Source of the DNA: Nostoc sp. ATCC 53789
GTDB lineage: Bacteria > Cyanobacteriota > Cyanobacteriia > Cyanobacteriales > Nostocaceae
NCBI RefSeq assembly: GCF_009873495.1
Contig: NZ_CP046703.1
Coordinates: 1,426,001 to 1,490,000, forward strand
Direction: 5' to 3'
Length of the DNA stretch: 64,000 nt
Within the stretch, counting starts at the first letter, position 1. Each line of letters begins with the position of its first letter. Positions 26,064 through 35,325 of this stretch are shown one piece after another. The notes beneath the pieces were generated by a model. The model saw only the letters and a program-made list of their open reading frames with translations. It searched no databases and had not been told where the DNA came from. The position numbers and the translations under genes were made by a program.

Positions 26064-28658
26064 GTGGCTAAAAAATCAACAGGCTGGGTACCAGACTACC
26101 CCGATTTTCGAGACTACCGCATGGACGAAATCAATCAGAAGTTAACGATCGCAGTCCAAGATATACAGATAAATAATGATAACGATAATGATTTACAAAG
26201 TAGTATAGAAGAATTGTTTGAGTTATTAAAATTAATCAAAAAAAATGAACCTGCCTCTACCTCTGAGTTTGACAAAACACTTACCTTAAAGTTTGATAAG
26301 TTTGAGAAAAAGATAAATAAAGGTTTCAAATTAGTCAATGCTAAAGCTTTTAAAGAAGAAGTATTTTTAGCTTATGGTTGTGTAGGCAAAGAAGTCTATA
26401 GTCTTCAGCAGAAATTACTGAAGTTTACCAAATATAGCAAATATACCAAACATATTGAAGATACCGACTACAATAAGCAGCTTAAAAAATGGATAAAAGA
26501 AATTACTGTTTTTATAGAAAGTTTTGAAAATTCAGATTTTCTTGAATATGGTTATTTTGGTAAAAATACAGAGAATGGAGTACAAATTTTCAAGAATATT
26601 TTTGGACTCTCAATTGTCTCAGATGAAACTGTTGACACAGTTGATAGTGTTGTTGATCAAATGACACTCTATACTTTAAACAAAGTTTTAAAAATAATAG
26701 AAATAGAACCAAATCCTGATTCTGAAGATGAAGACGCAGAAAAAAAGATAAAAGAAGTTGAAAGATTTTATCAAGAAAATCAAACACTCCAAAAGGGCTT
26801 GAATAAAATAGTTTGTCTAAAAAGTTTAGGAGAAAATAATCAAAAAATAAATAAACTATGTGACGATCTAATACAGTATACAATTCAAGATTTTCAGGGT
26901 TCAAATATTGATGAATATACAAGGACAAAATTAAATAATATAGTTGACAGCGATACTCTAAGAGTTGCGCTCAAAAAACAACATAGGTGGTTAGTTTTAC
27001 CTGCATCTTCAGCAATACCCGTAAATCTTTATGAAATCATTTTAAGAATTTTCGAAATTTCGGATGTGCCTGCTGAATATTGGGTTAGTGAAAAAGGGTT
27101 TCCAGGAGCTAGAGAGAAGAATACATCTTGTATCGATAAAGACCAGAGTGAATTGAAACGGGCAATTGATATGATAGTTGAATTGGTTGCTCAACAAATT
27201 TCTCCTTTAGCTCAACATGGAAATCTTGAAAAAGCTGTAAGAGTCCTATTAGAAAAGCTAGATCAATGGTTCGATAAATCTGAATGTGTTAACAGTATCC
27301 GCATAGCTTTAGGAAATAATCAACTCAATAAATCTGCAAAAAATAAGTATTCTCAGCCAGATTTATTAGGAAAAATTACGATTTTTACCCAAAAACAAGA
27401 GGAGGATAACTTATTTCAGAATGTGGATTTAAATCCAGTTTCTTTATATATATATCTTGCAACAATCTCAAATTTTAAACTATCCCTGAATAAAATTAAA
27501 GGAACAATCAATAATAATGACAGGAAAAATAGAATAGATAAATCTTTAAAAAAGATAGATAACATTTTTAAATCTCTCAAAGATTTAGGAAATTTAGAAA
27601 TTATCCTAAAAAAATATAATCCTCCAATTCAGGAAGAAAACAATTTCAAAAATCAACCTAAGAATCTGAGAACAGTTATCCAAATACTACCAGAAGTTGA
27701 TGAATCAAATGAGGTGAAGAAAAACCCTGAGTTTCAAAGTAATCTACAACTTCCAGTAGAAGGTAATTTACAGAAACATCTCATACCAAAAGAAGATGGT
27801 AAGACGGAAAATGTATATTTATTAATGCCAGAATTTGTAGATTTAACCTTCTGGTGTTCCCCAATTGAAGACCAAGGCTCATTGGATTCATGTACAGCAC
27901 ATGCCGGGGTTGCTTTAATGGAATACTTTGAGAAAAGAAGTTTTGATAGATATGTCGATGCTTCTCGACTCTTTCTTTACAAAGCAACACGCAATCTCAT
28001 GCATCGTCAAGGTGATGCAGGAGCATCTCTTCGGGAAACTATGAAGGCAATGGCATTATTTGGCGTGCCTCCAGAAGAGTACTGGCCATATACAGAAGAC
28101 AACTTTGATGAGGAACCAACCCCTTTTTGTTATTCTTTTGGTCAAAGTTATCAAACGCTGAAATACTTCCGTCTAAATCCTTTAGGCACTACAGAAGATA
28201 TACTGTTGTTCCGAATTAAAGCAGCTTTAGCTGCTGGTTTTCCGTGCGCTTTTGGGTTTACTATGTATTATTCCATTGAGGATTTAAACCCAAGTGGTTA
28301 TATTCCATACCCAGTTAAAAACGATAAGGTAAAAGGAGGTCACGCTGTTGTTGCAGTTGGCTATGACGACCATAAAGTAATAGAAAACCCTGATGGTAGT
28401 AGACGATCGCAAGGAGCATTGCTAATCAGAAACTCTTGGGGAACCGATTGGGGTGAAGGGGGCTATGGTTGGCTTCCCTATGACTACGTATTAGAAGGGT
28501 TGACAAATGATTGGTGGTCGCTGCTCAAGTCTAAGTGGTTTGAGACAGGACACTTCGGTTTAGGAGCAAACGATTGGGTGTCTAATTTGGGGACACCACC
28601 GAAAGATGGTACACCGAGAGATAACCCTAGAGGAAGAACGCCCAAACCCATTAAGTGA
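26064..28658 (+). CDS. Papain-like (C1A) cysteine protease with long N-terminal region
   Basis: An 864-residue protein starting at a GTG (MAKKSTGWVPDYPDFRDYRM). The protease domain fills about 590-830: oxyanion Gln in PIEDQGSLDSC, nucleophile Cys 610, His 760 in KGGHAVVAVGYDDH, Asn 790 in IRNSWGTDWGEGGYGW. All catalytic residues are present. GWVPDYPDFRDY at the start is the motif that normally sits just ahead of the mature domain in bacterial C1A proteases, but here some 570 residues intervene. Part of these (about 105-210) look like a peptidoglycan-binding-type repeat (YGCVGKEVYSLQQKLLKF, EYGYFGKNTENGVQIF); the rest is helical, Lys/Asn/Glu-rich and AT-rich. There is no signal peptide, so it is probably cytoplasmic. 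It may be cotranscribed with the TIR-WD40 gene. Confidence 0.88.
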   Translation: MAKKSTGWVPDYPDFRDYRMDEINQKLTIAVQDIQINNDNDNDLQSSIEELFELLKLIKKNEPASTSEFDKTLTLKFDKFEKKINKGFKLVNAKAFKEEVFLAYGCVGKEVYSLQQKLLKFTKYSKYTKHIEDTDYNKQLKKWIKEITVFIESFENSDFLEYGYFGKNTENGVQIFKNIFGLSIVSDETVDTVDSVVDQMTLYTLNKVLKIIEIEPNPDSEDEDAEKKIKEVERFYQENQTLQKGLNKIVCLKSLGENNQKINKLCDDLIQYTIQDFQGSNIDEYTRTKLNNIVDSDTLRVALKKQHRWLVLPASSAIPVNLYEIILRIFEISDVPAEYWVSEKGFPGAREKNTSCIDKDQSELKRAIDMIVELVAQQISPLAQHGNLEKAVRVLLEKLDQWFDKSECVNSIRIALGNNQLNKSAKNKYSQPDLLGKITIFTQKQEEDNLFQNVDLNPVSLYIYLATISNFKLSLNKIKGTINNNDRKNRIDKSLKKIDNIFKSLKDLGNLEIILKKYNPPIQEENNFKNQPKNLRTVIQILPEVDESNEVKKNPEFQSNLQLPVEGNLQKHLIPKEDGKTENVYLLMPEFVDLTFWCSPIEDQGSLDSCTAHAGVALMEYFEKRSFDRYVDASRLFLYKATRNLMHRQGDAGASLRETMKAMALFGVPPEEYWPYTEDNFDEEPTPFCYSFGQSYQTLKYFRLNPLGTTEDILLFRIKAALAAGFPCAFGFTMYYSIEDLNPSGYIPYPVKNDKVKGGHAVVAVGYDDHKVIENPDGSRRSQGALLIRNSWGTDWGEGGYGWLPYDYVLEGLTNDWWSLLKSKWFETGHFGLGANDWVSNLGTPPKDGTPRDNPRGRTPKPIK

Positions 28659-28820
28659 ACGTGAATTTAATAGGGTTAATTGAGTGTAGTATCAGCTTAA
28701 AGGTTAACTTTTAGAAGCAGGCAATTTTAATTTTTAGAGATATCAAATTAATATTTGCAGTCTGAGTTCTTACAAAGTCAACATCCTATTATCTCACTGT
28801 TTATTCATCTGTGGCTTCGT

Positions 28821-28866
28821 ACAGAATTTATGCGCTCATTCTGAGAAGGTCGCGCATGAATTCTGT
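28821..28866 (+). terminator. Terminator-like hairpin after the protease gene
   Basis: ACAGAATTTATGCGC (28821-28835) pairs with GCGCATGAATTCTGT (28852-28866), one G-T pair, followed by TTTG. It lies about 160 bp after the protease stop, inside the 334-bp gap before the ClC gene, which holds nothing else recognisable. Confidence 0.6.
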
Positions 28867-29007
28867 TTTGATAATTTTGAACCCATATATCTCTATCATT
28901 TTACAGAGAAAAATTTCCTTTTTTAATGAAATACTATAAACAAATACGTAAAAAAATATTTTTGAGATTTTTGCAGTTGTAACAGATGAGAAGTGATTAC
29001 TAAAAAT

Positions 29008-31599
29008 ATGTTAGCCGGGGGAAAAATTTTGTGGTTGAGGCTTTCCCGTCAGCTGCTTCGACCAAGGCGCTTGGCTTTTGTTGAAGCTTGCATAATTGGT
29101 TTAGTTTCTGGGCTAGCAGCAGTTCTGTTAGGACAGGCGGTAGACTGGGCAGGAGCATGGCGAGTGCATCTTTCTTACATCTGGCCTGCCTACTTGGTAC
29201 TACCAGGTATTGGACTGGTAGGGGGAATCTTAGCTGGTTGGCTAGTAGAGCGCTTCGCACCTGAAGCATCAGGTAGTGGGATGTCTGAAGTGAAAGCGGT
29301 ATTGGCTCGTGTGCCGATGCCATTAAATCTGCGAATCGCTTTGGTCAAGCTGGTCAGCGCTACACTAGTTCTGGGTTCTGGAATGCCTTTAGGACGGGAA
29401 GGGCCAACTGTCCAAATTGGGGCAGCTTTGGCAAACCAACTTAGTAACTGGGTACCGACTTCACCAGAGCATCGCCGCCAACTGATCGCCGCCGGAGCCG
29501 GGGCTGGATTAGCTGCGGCTTTTAATGCACCGATCGCAGGTGTGCTGTTTGTAGTGGAAGAATTACTCCAAGATGTGTCAGGTATCACTCTTGGCACTGC
29601 GATTTTGGCTTCTTTCATCGCTTCAGTCATTTCCCGGCTATATGGTAGTCACAGCTTGGATCTGAATCATCTGGATTTAGGCTTTTCACATACCACTTTC
29701 TTCGCTCAGGAAATCCCTTTCTACTTGATTTTAGGGGTGTTGGCTGGGCTAATAGGCATTCTGTTTAATAAAAGTATTCTTGCAAGTCTGGCAATTAATC
29801 GGCGTTTACTAAATCTGAGTTTACCCTGGCGAATTGGAATTGTGGGGTTAGTGACTGGTGTTGCGATCGCTCTGTTACCTGTCACCTTTCGCAATAATGC
29901 TGGGCTGAGAGAAATTTTGCTTGTAGGTAGTGGGAATTGGCTATTTGCAGCGATCGCTCTTTTAGTCCAATTTACCCTAATTATTTTAACCTACGGCTCA
30001 GGAGCGCCAGGGGGTTTGCTGGTTCCCACATTGGTCTTGGGTGCTGCCCTTGGCTATTTGGTTGGTGCTGTCGAACAGAGTTTGCTGGGAATGAGTGCTG
30101 CAACAACCTACGCTCATGTGGGGATGGCTGCACTTTTTAGCGCCGTCTCTAAAGTGCCGATTACAGCAGTCGTCATTGTGTTTGAGATGACGACAGATTT
30201 CAATCTGGTGCTACCGTTAATGATTGTATCTGTGATTGCTTATTTAGTAGCAGAAAAAATTGACCCGCGATCGCTCTATGACCTTCTACTAGAGTGGAAA
30301 GGGATTCACATTACAAAAGAGCCAGGTACAGAGGGGATTTTAGCACAAATAACTGCCGCAGATGTAATGCAGCGACGTGTCGAAACCCTATCTAGCCAGA
30401 TGAGTATTGATGAGGCAGTGCAGGCATTTTCCGACTCTCACCATCGCAACTTCCCAATTTTAGAAAAAGGTAAAGTTGTTGGTATTGTCACTCAGAAAGA
30501 TTTAGTTAATCTTGCCTCGCAAAAGTTAAGTAGAAATACAACTATTAGCGAGATTATGACACCAGAGCCAGTAACAACGAGTCCCACAGCGACGCTGGCT
30601 TATGTGCTGCATATACTCAATCGTTATCACCTAAGTTGCTTGCCTGTTACAGAAGGTCGGAAGCTAGTAGGAATTATTACTCGTAGTGATATTATCCGTG
30701 TAGAAGCAGAGAGGTTGAATGGTAATACCCAACAGATAGAATCAAAATCAGCAACTTCTTATGTGATTTACCAAACTCGCGCTCCGGCTACAGGCAAAGG
30801 AAGGTTACTAGTACCACTTTCGCATCCACAGACAGCCGAGACTTTATTGGAAATGGCAGGGGCGATCGCTAGAGCTAACAATTACGAAATAGAATGTTTA
30901 CAAGTAATTATTGTTCCATCTAACCGTATCCCATCTGAAACACCAGTACAAATTACCAAAAGCCTTGAGCTTTTACAGAAAGCAATACTGTTAGGAGAGA
31001 AGTGGCGGATTCCCATTCACACCCAGATTCGAGTTACCCATAATGTCGCTGGAGCAATTTTGGAGACTGTCAAAGATCGACATATCGATTTGGTGTTAAT
31101 GGGATGGAAAGGCACTACATCAACTCCTGGTAGAGTTTTCAGCCGAGTGGTAGATACCATAATTCGACAGGCAGGTTGTGATGTTGTCTTGGCTAAATTG
31201 GATGATAAAAGAGCTTTTGACCGTTGGTTGCTGCCAATGGCAGGTGGCCCTAACTCCAGCCAAGCAATTCGGTTATTACCTGCTCTTGCTTCCTTAAGTA
31301 AATCCCCCCAAATCAATCTATGTCAAATATTTCAGCCTACTAAATCTCTACCTGACACAACATTACTAGATAAATCTGTTCACTTTCTCCAACGCCGAGT
31401 TAAAGGTAAAGTGGTGGCGACTCCAGTCCAAGCCAATTCTGTTTCTGAGGCTGTACTTGAATGCGCCCAGCAAGACAACAGTGATGTTATTGTTTTGGGA
31501 GCTAGCCGTGAAAGTCTACTACAACAGGTAATTCAAGGAAATATTGCAGAAAATATTTCTCGCAAAAGTAATTGCACAGTTATTATGGTCAAAACTTAA
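29008..31599 (+). CDS. ClC chloride channel/antiporter with CBS and USP domains
   Basis: A membrane transporter of the ClC family fused to two kinds of nucleotide-sensing domains. The ClC part (about 1-430) has the chloride-site motifs GSGMSEVK, GREGPTVQIG (with the gating Glu) and the GSGAPGGLLVPTLVLGA loop. It is followed by two CBS domains (TAADVMQRRVETLSS; ISEIMTPEPVTTSPTATLAY) and two universal-stress-protein domains (LLVPLSHPQTAETLLEMAG; a second ending SNCTVIMVK). CBS and USP domains usually bind adenine nucleotides, so gating by energy state is inferred. The frame extends to a GTG at 28993; the ATG at 29008 is preferred. Whether it is a channel or a H+/Cl- exchanger cannot be decided by eye. 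Confidence 0.92.
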   Translation: MLAGGKILWLRLSRQLLRPRRLAFVEACIIGLVSGLAAVLLGQAVDWAGAWRVHLSYIWPAYLVLPGIGLVGGILAGWLVERFAPEASGSGMSEVKAVLARVPMPLNLRIALVKLVSATLVLGSGMPLGREGPTVQIGAALANQLSNWVPTSPEHRRQLIAAGAGAGLAAAFNAPIAGVLFVVEELLQDVSGITLGTAILASFIASVISRLYGSHSLDLNHLDLGFSHTTFFAQEIPFYLILGVLAGLIGILFNKSILASLAINRRLLNLSLPWRIGIVGLVTGVAIALLPVTFRNNAGLREILLVGSGNWLFAAIALLVQFTLIILTYGSGAPGGLLVPTLVLGAALGYLVGAVEQSLLGMSAATTYAHVGMAALFSAVSKVPITAVVIVFEMTTDFNLVLPLMIVSVIAYLVAEKIDPRSLYDLLLEWKGIHITKEPGTEGILAQITAADVMQRRVETLSSQMSIDEAVQAFSDSHHRNFPILEKGKVVGIVTQKDLVNLASQKLSRNTTISEIMTPEPVTTSPTATLAYVLHILNRYHLSCLPVTEGRKLVGIITRSDIIRVEAERLNGNTQQIESKSATSYVIYQTRAPATGKGRLLVPLSHPQTAETLLEMAGAIARANNYEIECLQVIIVPSNRIPSETPVQITKSLELLQKAILLGEKWRIPIHTQIRVTHNVAGAILETVKDRHIDLVLMGWKGTTSTPGRVFSRVVDTIIRQAGCDVVLAKLDDKRAFDRWLLPMAGGPNSSQAIRLLPALASLSKSPQINLCQIFQPTKSLPDTTLLDKSVHFLQRRVKGKVVATPVQANSVSEAVLECAQQDNSDVIVLGASRESLLQQVIQGNIAENISRKSNCTVIMVKT

Positions 31600-31730
31600 T
31601 TACGTAGGCGCAAGCTTACACGTAGGGAATTACGAATTAGGGTAGCTCTGAGCAATAATACTGCTCCAGTTAATGCACTCGTCTAGTTTCCAAATCTGTC
31701 ACCCTAGTACCCACCCTTGATAACTAACGC

Positions 31731-32525
31731 TTATTTGGCAAACAATCTGACTCCAGAACCAGTGATTTGTTTGGCGATCGCACTAATTTTTTGAGTCCAT
31801 GAATGATCTGGATACCGCAAACAAAAGATTCCACCACTCCCTAATTCAAACATCTCTTCACAAACAGGGAGTATTCCAGCAACAGGGGTTTTGTAGGTAT
31901 TCTCCACTCGTTTCCCTAACTCTTTGAAATCTAAAGATGGCAGAGCTTTGTTGATTACTATTAGCATTTTAGGTACTTCTAGCTTACGAGCAACATCTAT
32001 CGCTACTGCTGTACCTTGATAATCTTGTTTATCTGGACGGAGAATCAGCACCAAGACATCAGAAAGAATAATAGATAGCAATGTTTCTTCGTTAATGCCA
32101 GGATGAGTATCGATCAACAGATAGTCAAGTTTTAAACGACGAACTAGATTATGTAAACCATCATTCAGGCGACGTGCGTCATAGCCCTCGCGCAAGATTC
32201 GAGAAATGTCACCCATCTTAATGCTGGAAGGAATTAGATGAACACTTCCCTGGCGACCAAAAAATGTTTGTTTTTGTTTGAGAATGGCGCTAACGTCATA
32301 AACGGCTTCTTCAATTTGACAACGACCCCAAAGATAATCGTTCAAGGTGTAGCGAATTCGCTCTTGTTCAAGACCAAATAGAACGTGGATTCCTGGGGAT
32401 TGGATATCTGTATCAACTATCCCAACTCGCTTTCCAGAACGAGCGATTAGGGCAGCAAGATTACTCGTAACATTTGACTTACCAGTTCCGCCTCGGAATG
32501 AGTGAATAGAAATAATTTCAGACAT
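31731..32525 (-). CDS. MinD/ParA-like ATPase
   Basis: A 264-residue deviant-Walker P-loop ATPase. The loop FRGGTGKSNVTSNLAAL near residue 10, the switch VGIVDTDIQSPGIHVLFGL, and LDYLLIDTHPGINEETLLS are the three MinD/ParA motifs. It lacks an obvious C-terminal amphipathic helix typical of MinD; the end is VRLFAK. No MinC or MinE gene is nearby, so it is unlikely to be the division-site MinD. The c-heme sensor gene lies 43 bp upstream on the same strand, so the ATPase probably works with that sensor. Confidence 0.88.
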   Translation of the reverse strand: MSEIISIHSFRGGTGKSNVTSNLAALIARSGKRVGIVDTDIQSPGIHVLFGLEQERIRYTLNDYLWGRCQIEEAVYDVSAILKQKQTFFGRQGSVHLIPSSIKMGDISRILREGYDARRLNDGLHNLVRRLKLDYLLIDTHPGINEETLLSIILSDVLVLILRPDKQDYQGTAVAIDVARKLEVPKMLIVINKALPSLDFKELGKRVENTYKTPVAGILPVCEEMFELGSGGIFCLRYPDHSWTQKISAIAKQITGSGVRLFAK

Positions 32526-32568
32526 AATAAATCCTCAATACTAATTTTTAATTCGTAATTCTTAATTA

Positions 32569-33630
32569 TTAATTTGGAGTATTCCGTTTATTTCTAATTG
32601 CTTTTGCTTCCTCCTGCAATTTTTGGAATGTTTTTGATTCAGCAATTTCTGCAACTTCACGCGCACGTTTAGCTTCATCAACTTCTATACGCAGTGTATG
32701 CAACTGTTGTCTGAAATGTTGTTCACGCGCAGAAATTTCATGCACCATACGTTGAAAAACTCGTCCTAATTGTCCTAACTCATCATGACGTTGCACAATC
32801 GATGTTAGCTTTTCACGATCGTACTCTTGTGCTTCTTCGACACTAATTTCATTCATACTAATTTTCTGAGCAAGTTGAGCCATTGGTTTAAGCGGTATTA
32901 GTACATTTCGCTTTAACAAATAATTAATGAGCAAAATCATGATGGCGAAGATCGTAATAAATAAGCTAATGAATAGAACAAAAGCACGATGAGCATCCTC
33001 AAAGACTTGCTTGGCAGGAATATAAATAATTTGTGTGCCTAAAATTTCATTGAGTTTCCACCCAAAGCCATTTTCTGAACCATAACTAGCAATCTGACTT
33101 TTTGGAGCAACTTCAGGAGTGCTATGACAGCGTAGACATGTTGGATTATTAATGGAAAATGGACGAGCGTTATAAAACATTTTCTCGTCATAAGAGTCAT
33201 GAAAACCAGATATGTTTTTCAACCCTGGTTCCTTGCGAAACCGTTCGATAAGTTCCGTTTCAAATGCATCTGCTTTATCTCGTAAGTTAGTTGGGTTTAG
33301 GTTGGCATCTTTGTATAAAAAATCTTTAAAATCTTCGTTTTTCCGAAGATTGTCAAACACTTCTCTTACTGCAAAGCTGGGAACAACTTCAGGGATAAAT
33401 GTGGCTTGAGTGTCCAGCATTGGTGTCAAAATAGGATTGATACGCGTGTGAGTATAGTTCCTCACTGAGTTCATAGTTTCTGCAATAACTTGGCTACGAT
33501 AAGCGATTTCGGCTTCTGCTTTTTGCTCAAGTGCATGAGATAAAGCAAAACCACTAACTGCGATCGCGCCGATGAACACCAGCAATAAAAGTAAAGTAAA
33601 TTTAGTTGCTAATTTGAATCTATTAAACAT
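32569..33630 (-). CDS. c-heme (Tll0287-like, DUF3365) HAMP membrane sensor
   Basis: A 353-residue membrane sensor. Membrane segment 1 is at about 10-30 (FTLLLLLVFIGAIAVSGFAL); the periplasmic domain (about 31-215) is of the DUF3365/Tll0287-like type and contains a c-type heme motif CLRCH (Cys 165, Cys 168, His 169). Segment 2 is at about 217-240 (FVLFISLFITIFAIMILLIN), followed by a HAMP domain and a C-terminal coiled coil rich in Glu, Arg and Lys. There is no kinase, cyclase or methyl-accepting domain, so output must pass through a partner. The MinD-like ATPase just downstream is the obvious candidate. Redox or ligand sensing by the heme is inferred from the family. Confidence 0.88.
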   Translation of the reverse strand: MFNRFKLATKFTLLLLLVFIGAIAVSGFALSHALEQKAEAEIAYRSQVIAETMNSVRNYTHTRINPILTPMLDTQATFIPEVVPSFAVREVFDNLRKNEDFKDFLYKDANLNPTNLRDKADAFETELIERFRKEPGLKNISGFHDSYDEKMFYNARPFSINNPTCLRCHSTPEVAPKSQIASYGSENGFGWKLNEILGTQIIYIPAKQVFEDAHRAFVLFISLFITIFAIMILLINYLLKRNVLIPLKPMAQLAQKISMNEISVEEAQEYDREKLTSIVQRHDELGQLGRVFQRMVHEISAREQHFRQQLHTLRIEVDEAKRAREVAEIAESKTFQKLQEEAKAIRNKRNTPN

Positions 33631-34065
33631 TGTTGTTTGAGTTTTTATTTACAACATTGCTAGAGACTGATAACTATAATTTCTTAATTTAGTTGAGTTA
33701 GTGATGGATGTAGAATACTCTCATTTATTAGGATCAATCCTAGTTTTGCATTCATGCTTCTACGTTTAGTCATACTACGATATTGCAGTGAAATGCCACA
33801 TTTGAAAGCAAATCCATGACTTTTGTAGTAACTAGCTTGGTTAGCCTATGACGAAAGTCTTACCTATTGCCCAATACTATATAGCGAAAGTTAGACCACA
33901 TCTACTTACTTCGCTTAGGTAAAATACTAGACGTTTTTCAGATGTACATAACTAAGTTGATTTCGTATTCTAGAGACATCAAGCGAGGGAAGCGGTAAGC
34001 GACTAACCAGTAAATCACTCTTTCTGCTTGATACAACACACATTACACATTAAGGAAAAAAGATC
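33631..34065. promoter_or_regulatory. Upstream region of the peptide-precursor array
   Basis: About 435 bp between the divergent sensor gene and the first precursor. The final 45 bp (CACACATTACACATTAAGGA then AAAAAGATC before ATG) recur ahead of later precursor genes, so leader and ribosome site were copied with the coding units. The main promoter of the array should lie here; no clear -10/-35 pair was picked out. Confidence 0.5.
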
Positions 34066-34305
34066 ATGTCTGACAACATTCAACCCATAGAATTATCTGC
34101 TGAAGAATTGGACAACGTTGCTGGTGGTGCTTTTAGCTTTGTCGATGCTGACAACTACAACGCAATTGATCAGCAAGCTGGTGCAACTGTTATCGGCGCT
34201 AATGGCGGTATTAGTTCTTTGAACACTCAGCAAACTGCTGTATCTCATCAAAGTCTGCATGAAATCAAAGCAACTGGTTTCTTTCCTTCCACTCTTGAAA
34301 AGTAG
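34066..34305 (+). CDS. Double-glycine leader peptide precursor 1 (type A)
   Basis: A 79-residue precursor. The leader MSDNIQPIELSAEELDNVAGG (residues 1-21) ends in the double glycine cut by C39 peptidases; the 58-residue core begins AFSFVDADNYNAIDQQ. The core has no cysteine, is rich in Gln, Ala and Gly, and contains GANGGI and the motif HEIKATG near its end. It belongs to the cyanobacterial bacteriocin-like families with an ELSxEELDxVAGG leader (CTB-type). The ribosome site AAGGA sits about nine bases upstream. Nearly identical to precursor 3. Antimicrobial action is not proven. Confidence 0.85.
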   Translation: MSDNIQPIELSAEELDNVAGGAFSFVDADNYNAIDQQAGATVIGANGGISSLNTQQTAVSHQSLHEIKATGFFPSTLEK

Positions 34306-34392
34306 TAACTAATTGCACAGGGCAGAACTCACTAAAGCAGCTTGCTTGATAGAACACACATTAAACACATTACACATTAAGGAGAAAACATC

Positions 34393-34632
34393 ATGTCTGA
34401 CAACATTAAACCCGTAGAATTATCTGCTGAAGAATTGGACAACGTTGCTGGTGGTGCTTTTAGCTTCGTCGATGCTCACAACTTCAATGCATTGGATCAG
34501 CAAACTGGTGGAACCGTTCTTGGTGCGAATGGCGGTATTGGATCTTTCACCGCTCAACAAACTGCTGTATCTCAACAAGATTTGCACGAAATCAAAGCAA
34601 CTGGCTTCTTTCCTCCCACTCTTGCTAGTTAG
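34393..34632 (+). CDS. Double-glycine leader peptide precursor 2 (type B)
   Basis: 79 residues with the leader ending DNVAGG at residue 21. The core differs from precursors 1, 3 and 4: it has HNFNALDQQTGG and SQQDLHEIK where those have DNYNA and SHQSLHEIK. These differences are shared with precursor 5, so it is treated as a second subtype. No cysteine. The ribosome site is AAGGAG. The preceding 60 bp, TTGATAGAACACACATTAAA and on, match the block before precursor 3. Confidence 0.85.
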   Translation: MSDNIKPVELSAEELDNVAGGAFSFVDAHNFNALDQQTGGTVLGANGGIGSFTAQQTAVSQQDLHEIKATGFFPPTLAS

Positions 34633-34726
34633 TAACAGATTACTAAGTACACAAACTAGAACTCTATAAAGCGTTCTGCTTGATAGAACACACATTAAAC
34701 ACATTACACATTAAGGAGAAAACATC

Positions 34727-34966
34727 ATGTCTGACAACATTCAACCCATAGAATTATCTGCTGAAGAATTGGACAACGTTGCTGGTGGTGCTTTTAGCTT
34801 TGTCGATGCTGACAACTACAACGCAATTGATCAGCAAGCTGGTGCAACTGTTATCGGCGCTAATGGTGGTATTAGTTCTTTGAATACTCAGCAAACTGCT
34901 GTATCTCATCAAAGTTTGCACGAAATCAAAGCAACTGGCTTGTTTCCTTCCACTCTTGAGAGTTAA
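34727..34966 (+). CDS. Double-glycine leader peptide precursor 3 (type A)
   Basis: 79 residues. Differs from precursor 1 at only two positions by eye (GLFP for GFFP near the end, and a final Ser for Lys), and their DNA is almost the same. This marks a recent duplication or gene conversion across the intervening type B gene. The core is cysteine-free with the same GANGGI and HEIKATG motifs. Confidence 0.85.
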   Translation: MSDNIQPIELSAEELDNVAGGAFSFVDADNYNAIDQQAGATVIGANGGISSLNTQQTAVSHQSLHEIKATGLFPSTLES

Positions 34967-35018
34967 TCACAGTTTTATTTGAGATAACACACACATTACA
35001 CATTAAGGAGAAAACATC

Positions 35019-35261
35019 ATGTCTGACAATATCAAACCCGTAGAATTATCTTCTGAAGAATTGGACAACGTTGCTGGTGGTGCTTTTAGCTATGTCGATG
35101 CTGACAACTACAACGCGTTGGATCAGCAAGCTGGTGCAACTGTTATCGGTGCTAATGGCGGTATTAGTTCTTTGAACACTCAGCAAACTGCTATATCTCA
35201 TCAAAGTTTGCACGAAATCAAAGCAACTGGTGTCATTCCTCCCACTCTTGAAAGTTACTAA
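35019..35261 (+). CDS. Double-glycine leader peptide precursor 4 (type A)
   Basis: 80 residues. The leader has ELSSEELDNVAGG; the core begins AFSYVDADNYNALDQQ and ends VIPPTLESY. It is close to precursors 1 and 3, with the changes concentrated in the last ten residues, the part that varies most in the array. It follows precursor 3 by only 52 bp with the usual AAGGAG ribosome site. Confidence 0.85.
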   Translation: MSDNIKPVELSSEELDNVAGGAFSYVDADNYNALDQQAGATVIGANGGISSLNTQQTAISHQSLHEIKATGVIPPTLESY

Positions 35262-35325
35262 CCAGAACTTAATAAAGCGTTCTGCTTGATAAATCATACA
35301 CATCATAAATTAAGGAAAAAACATC

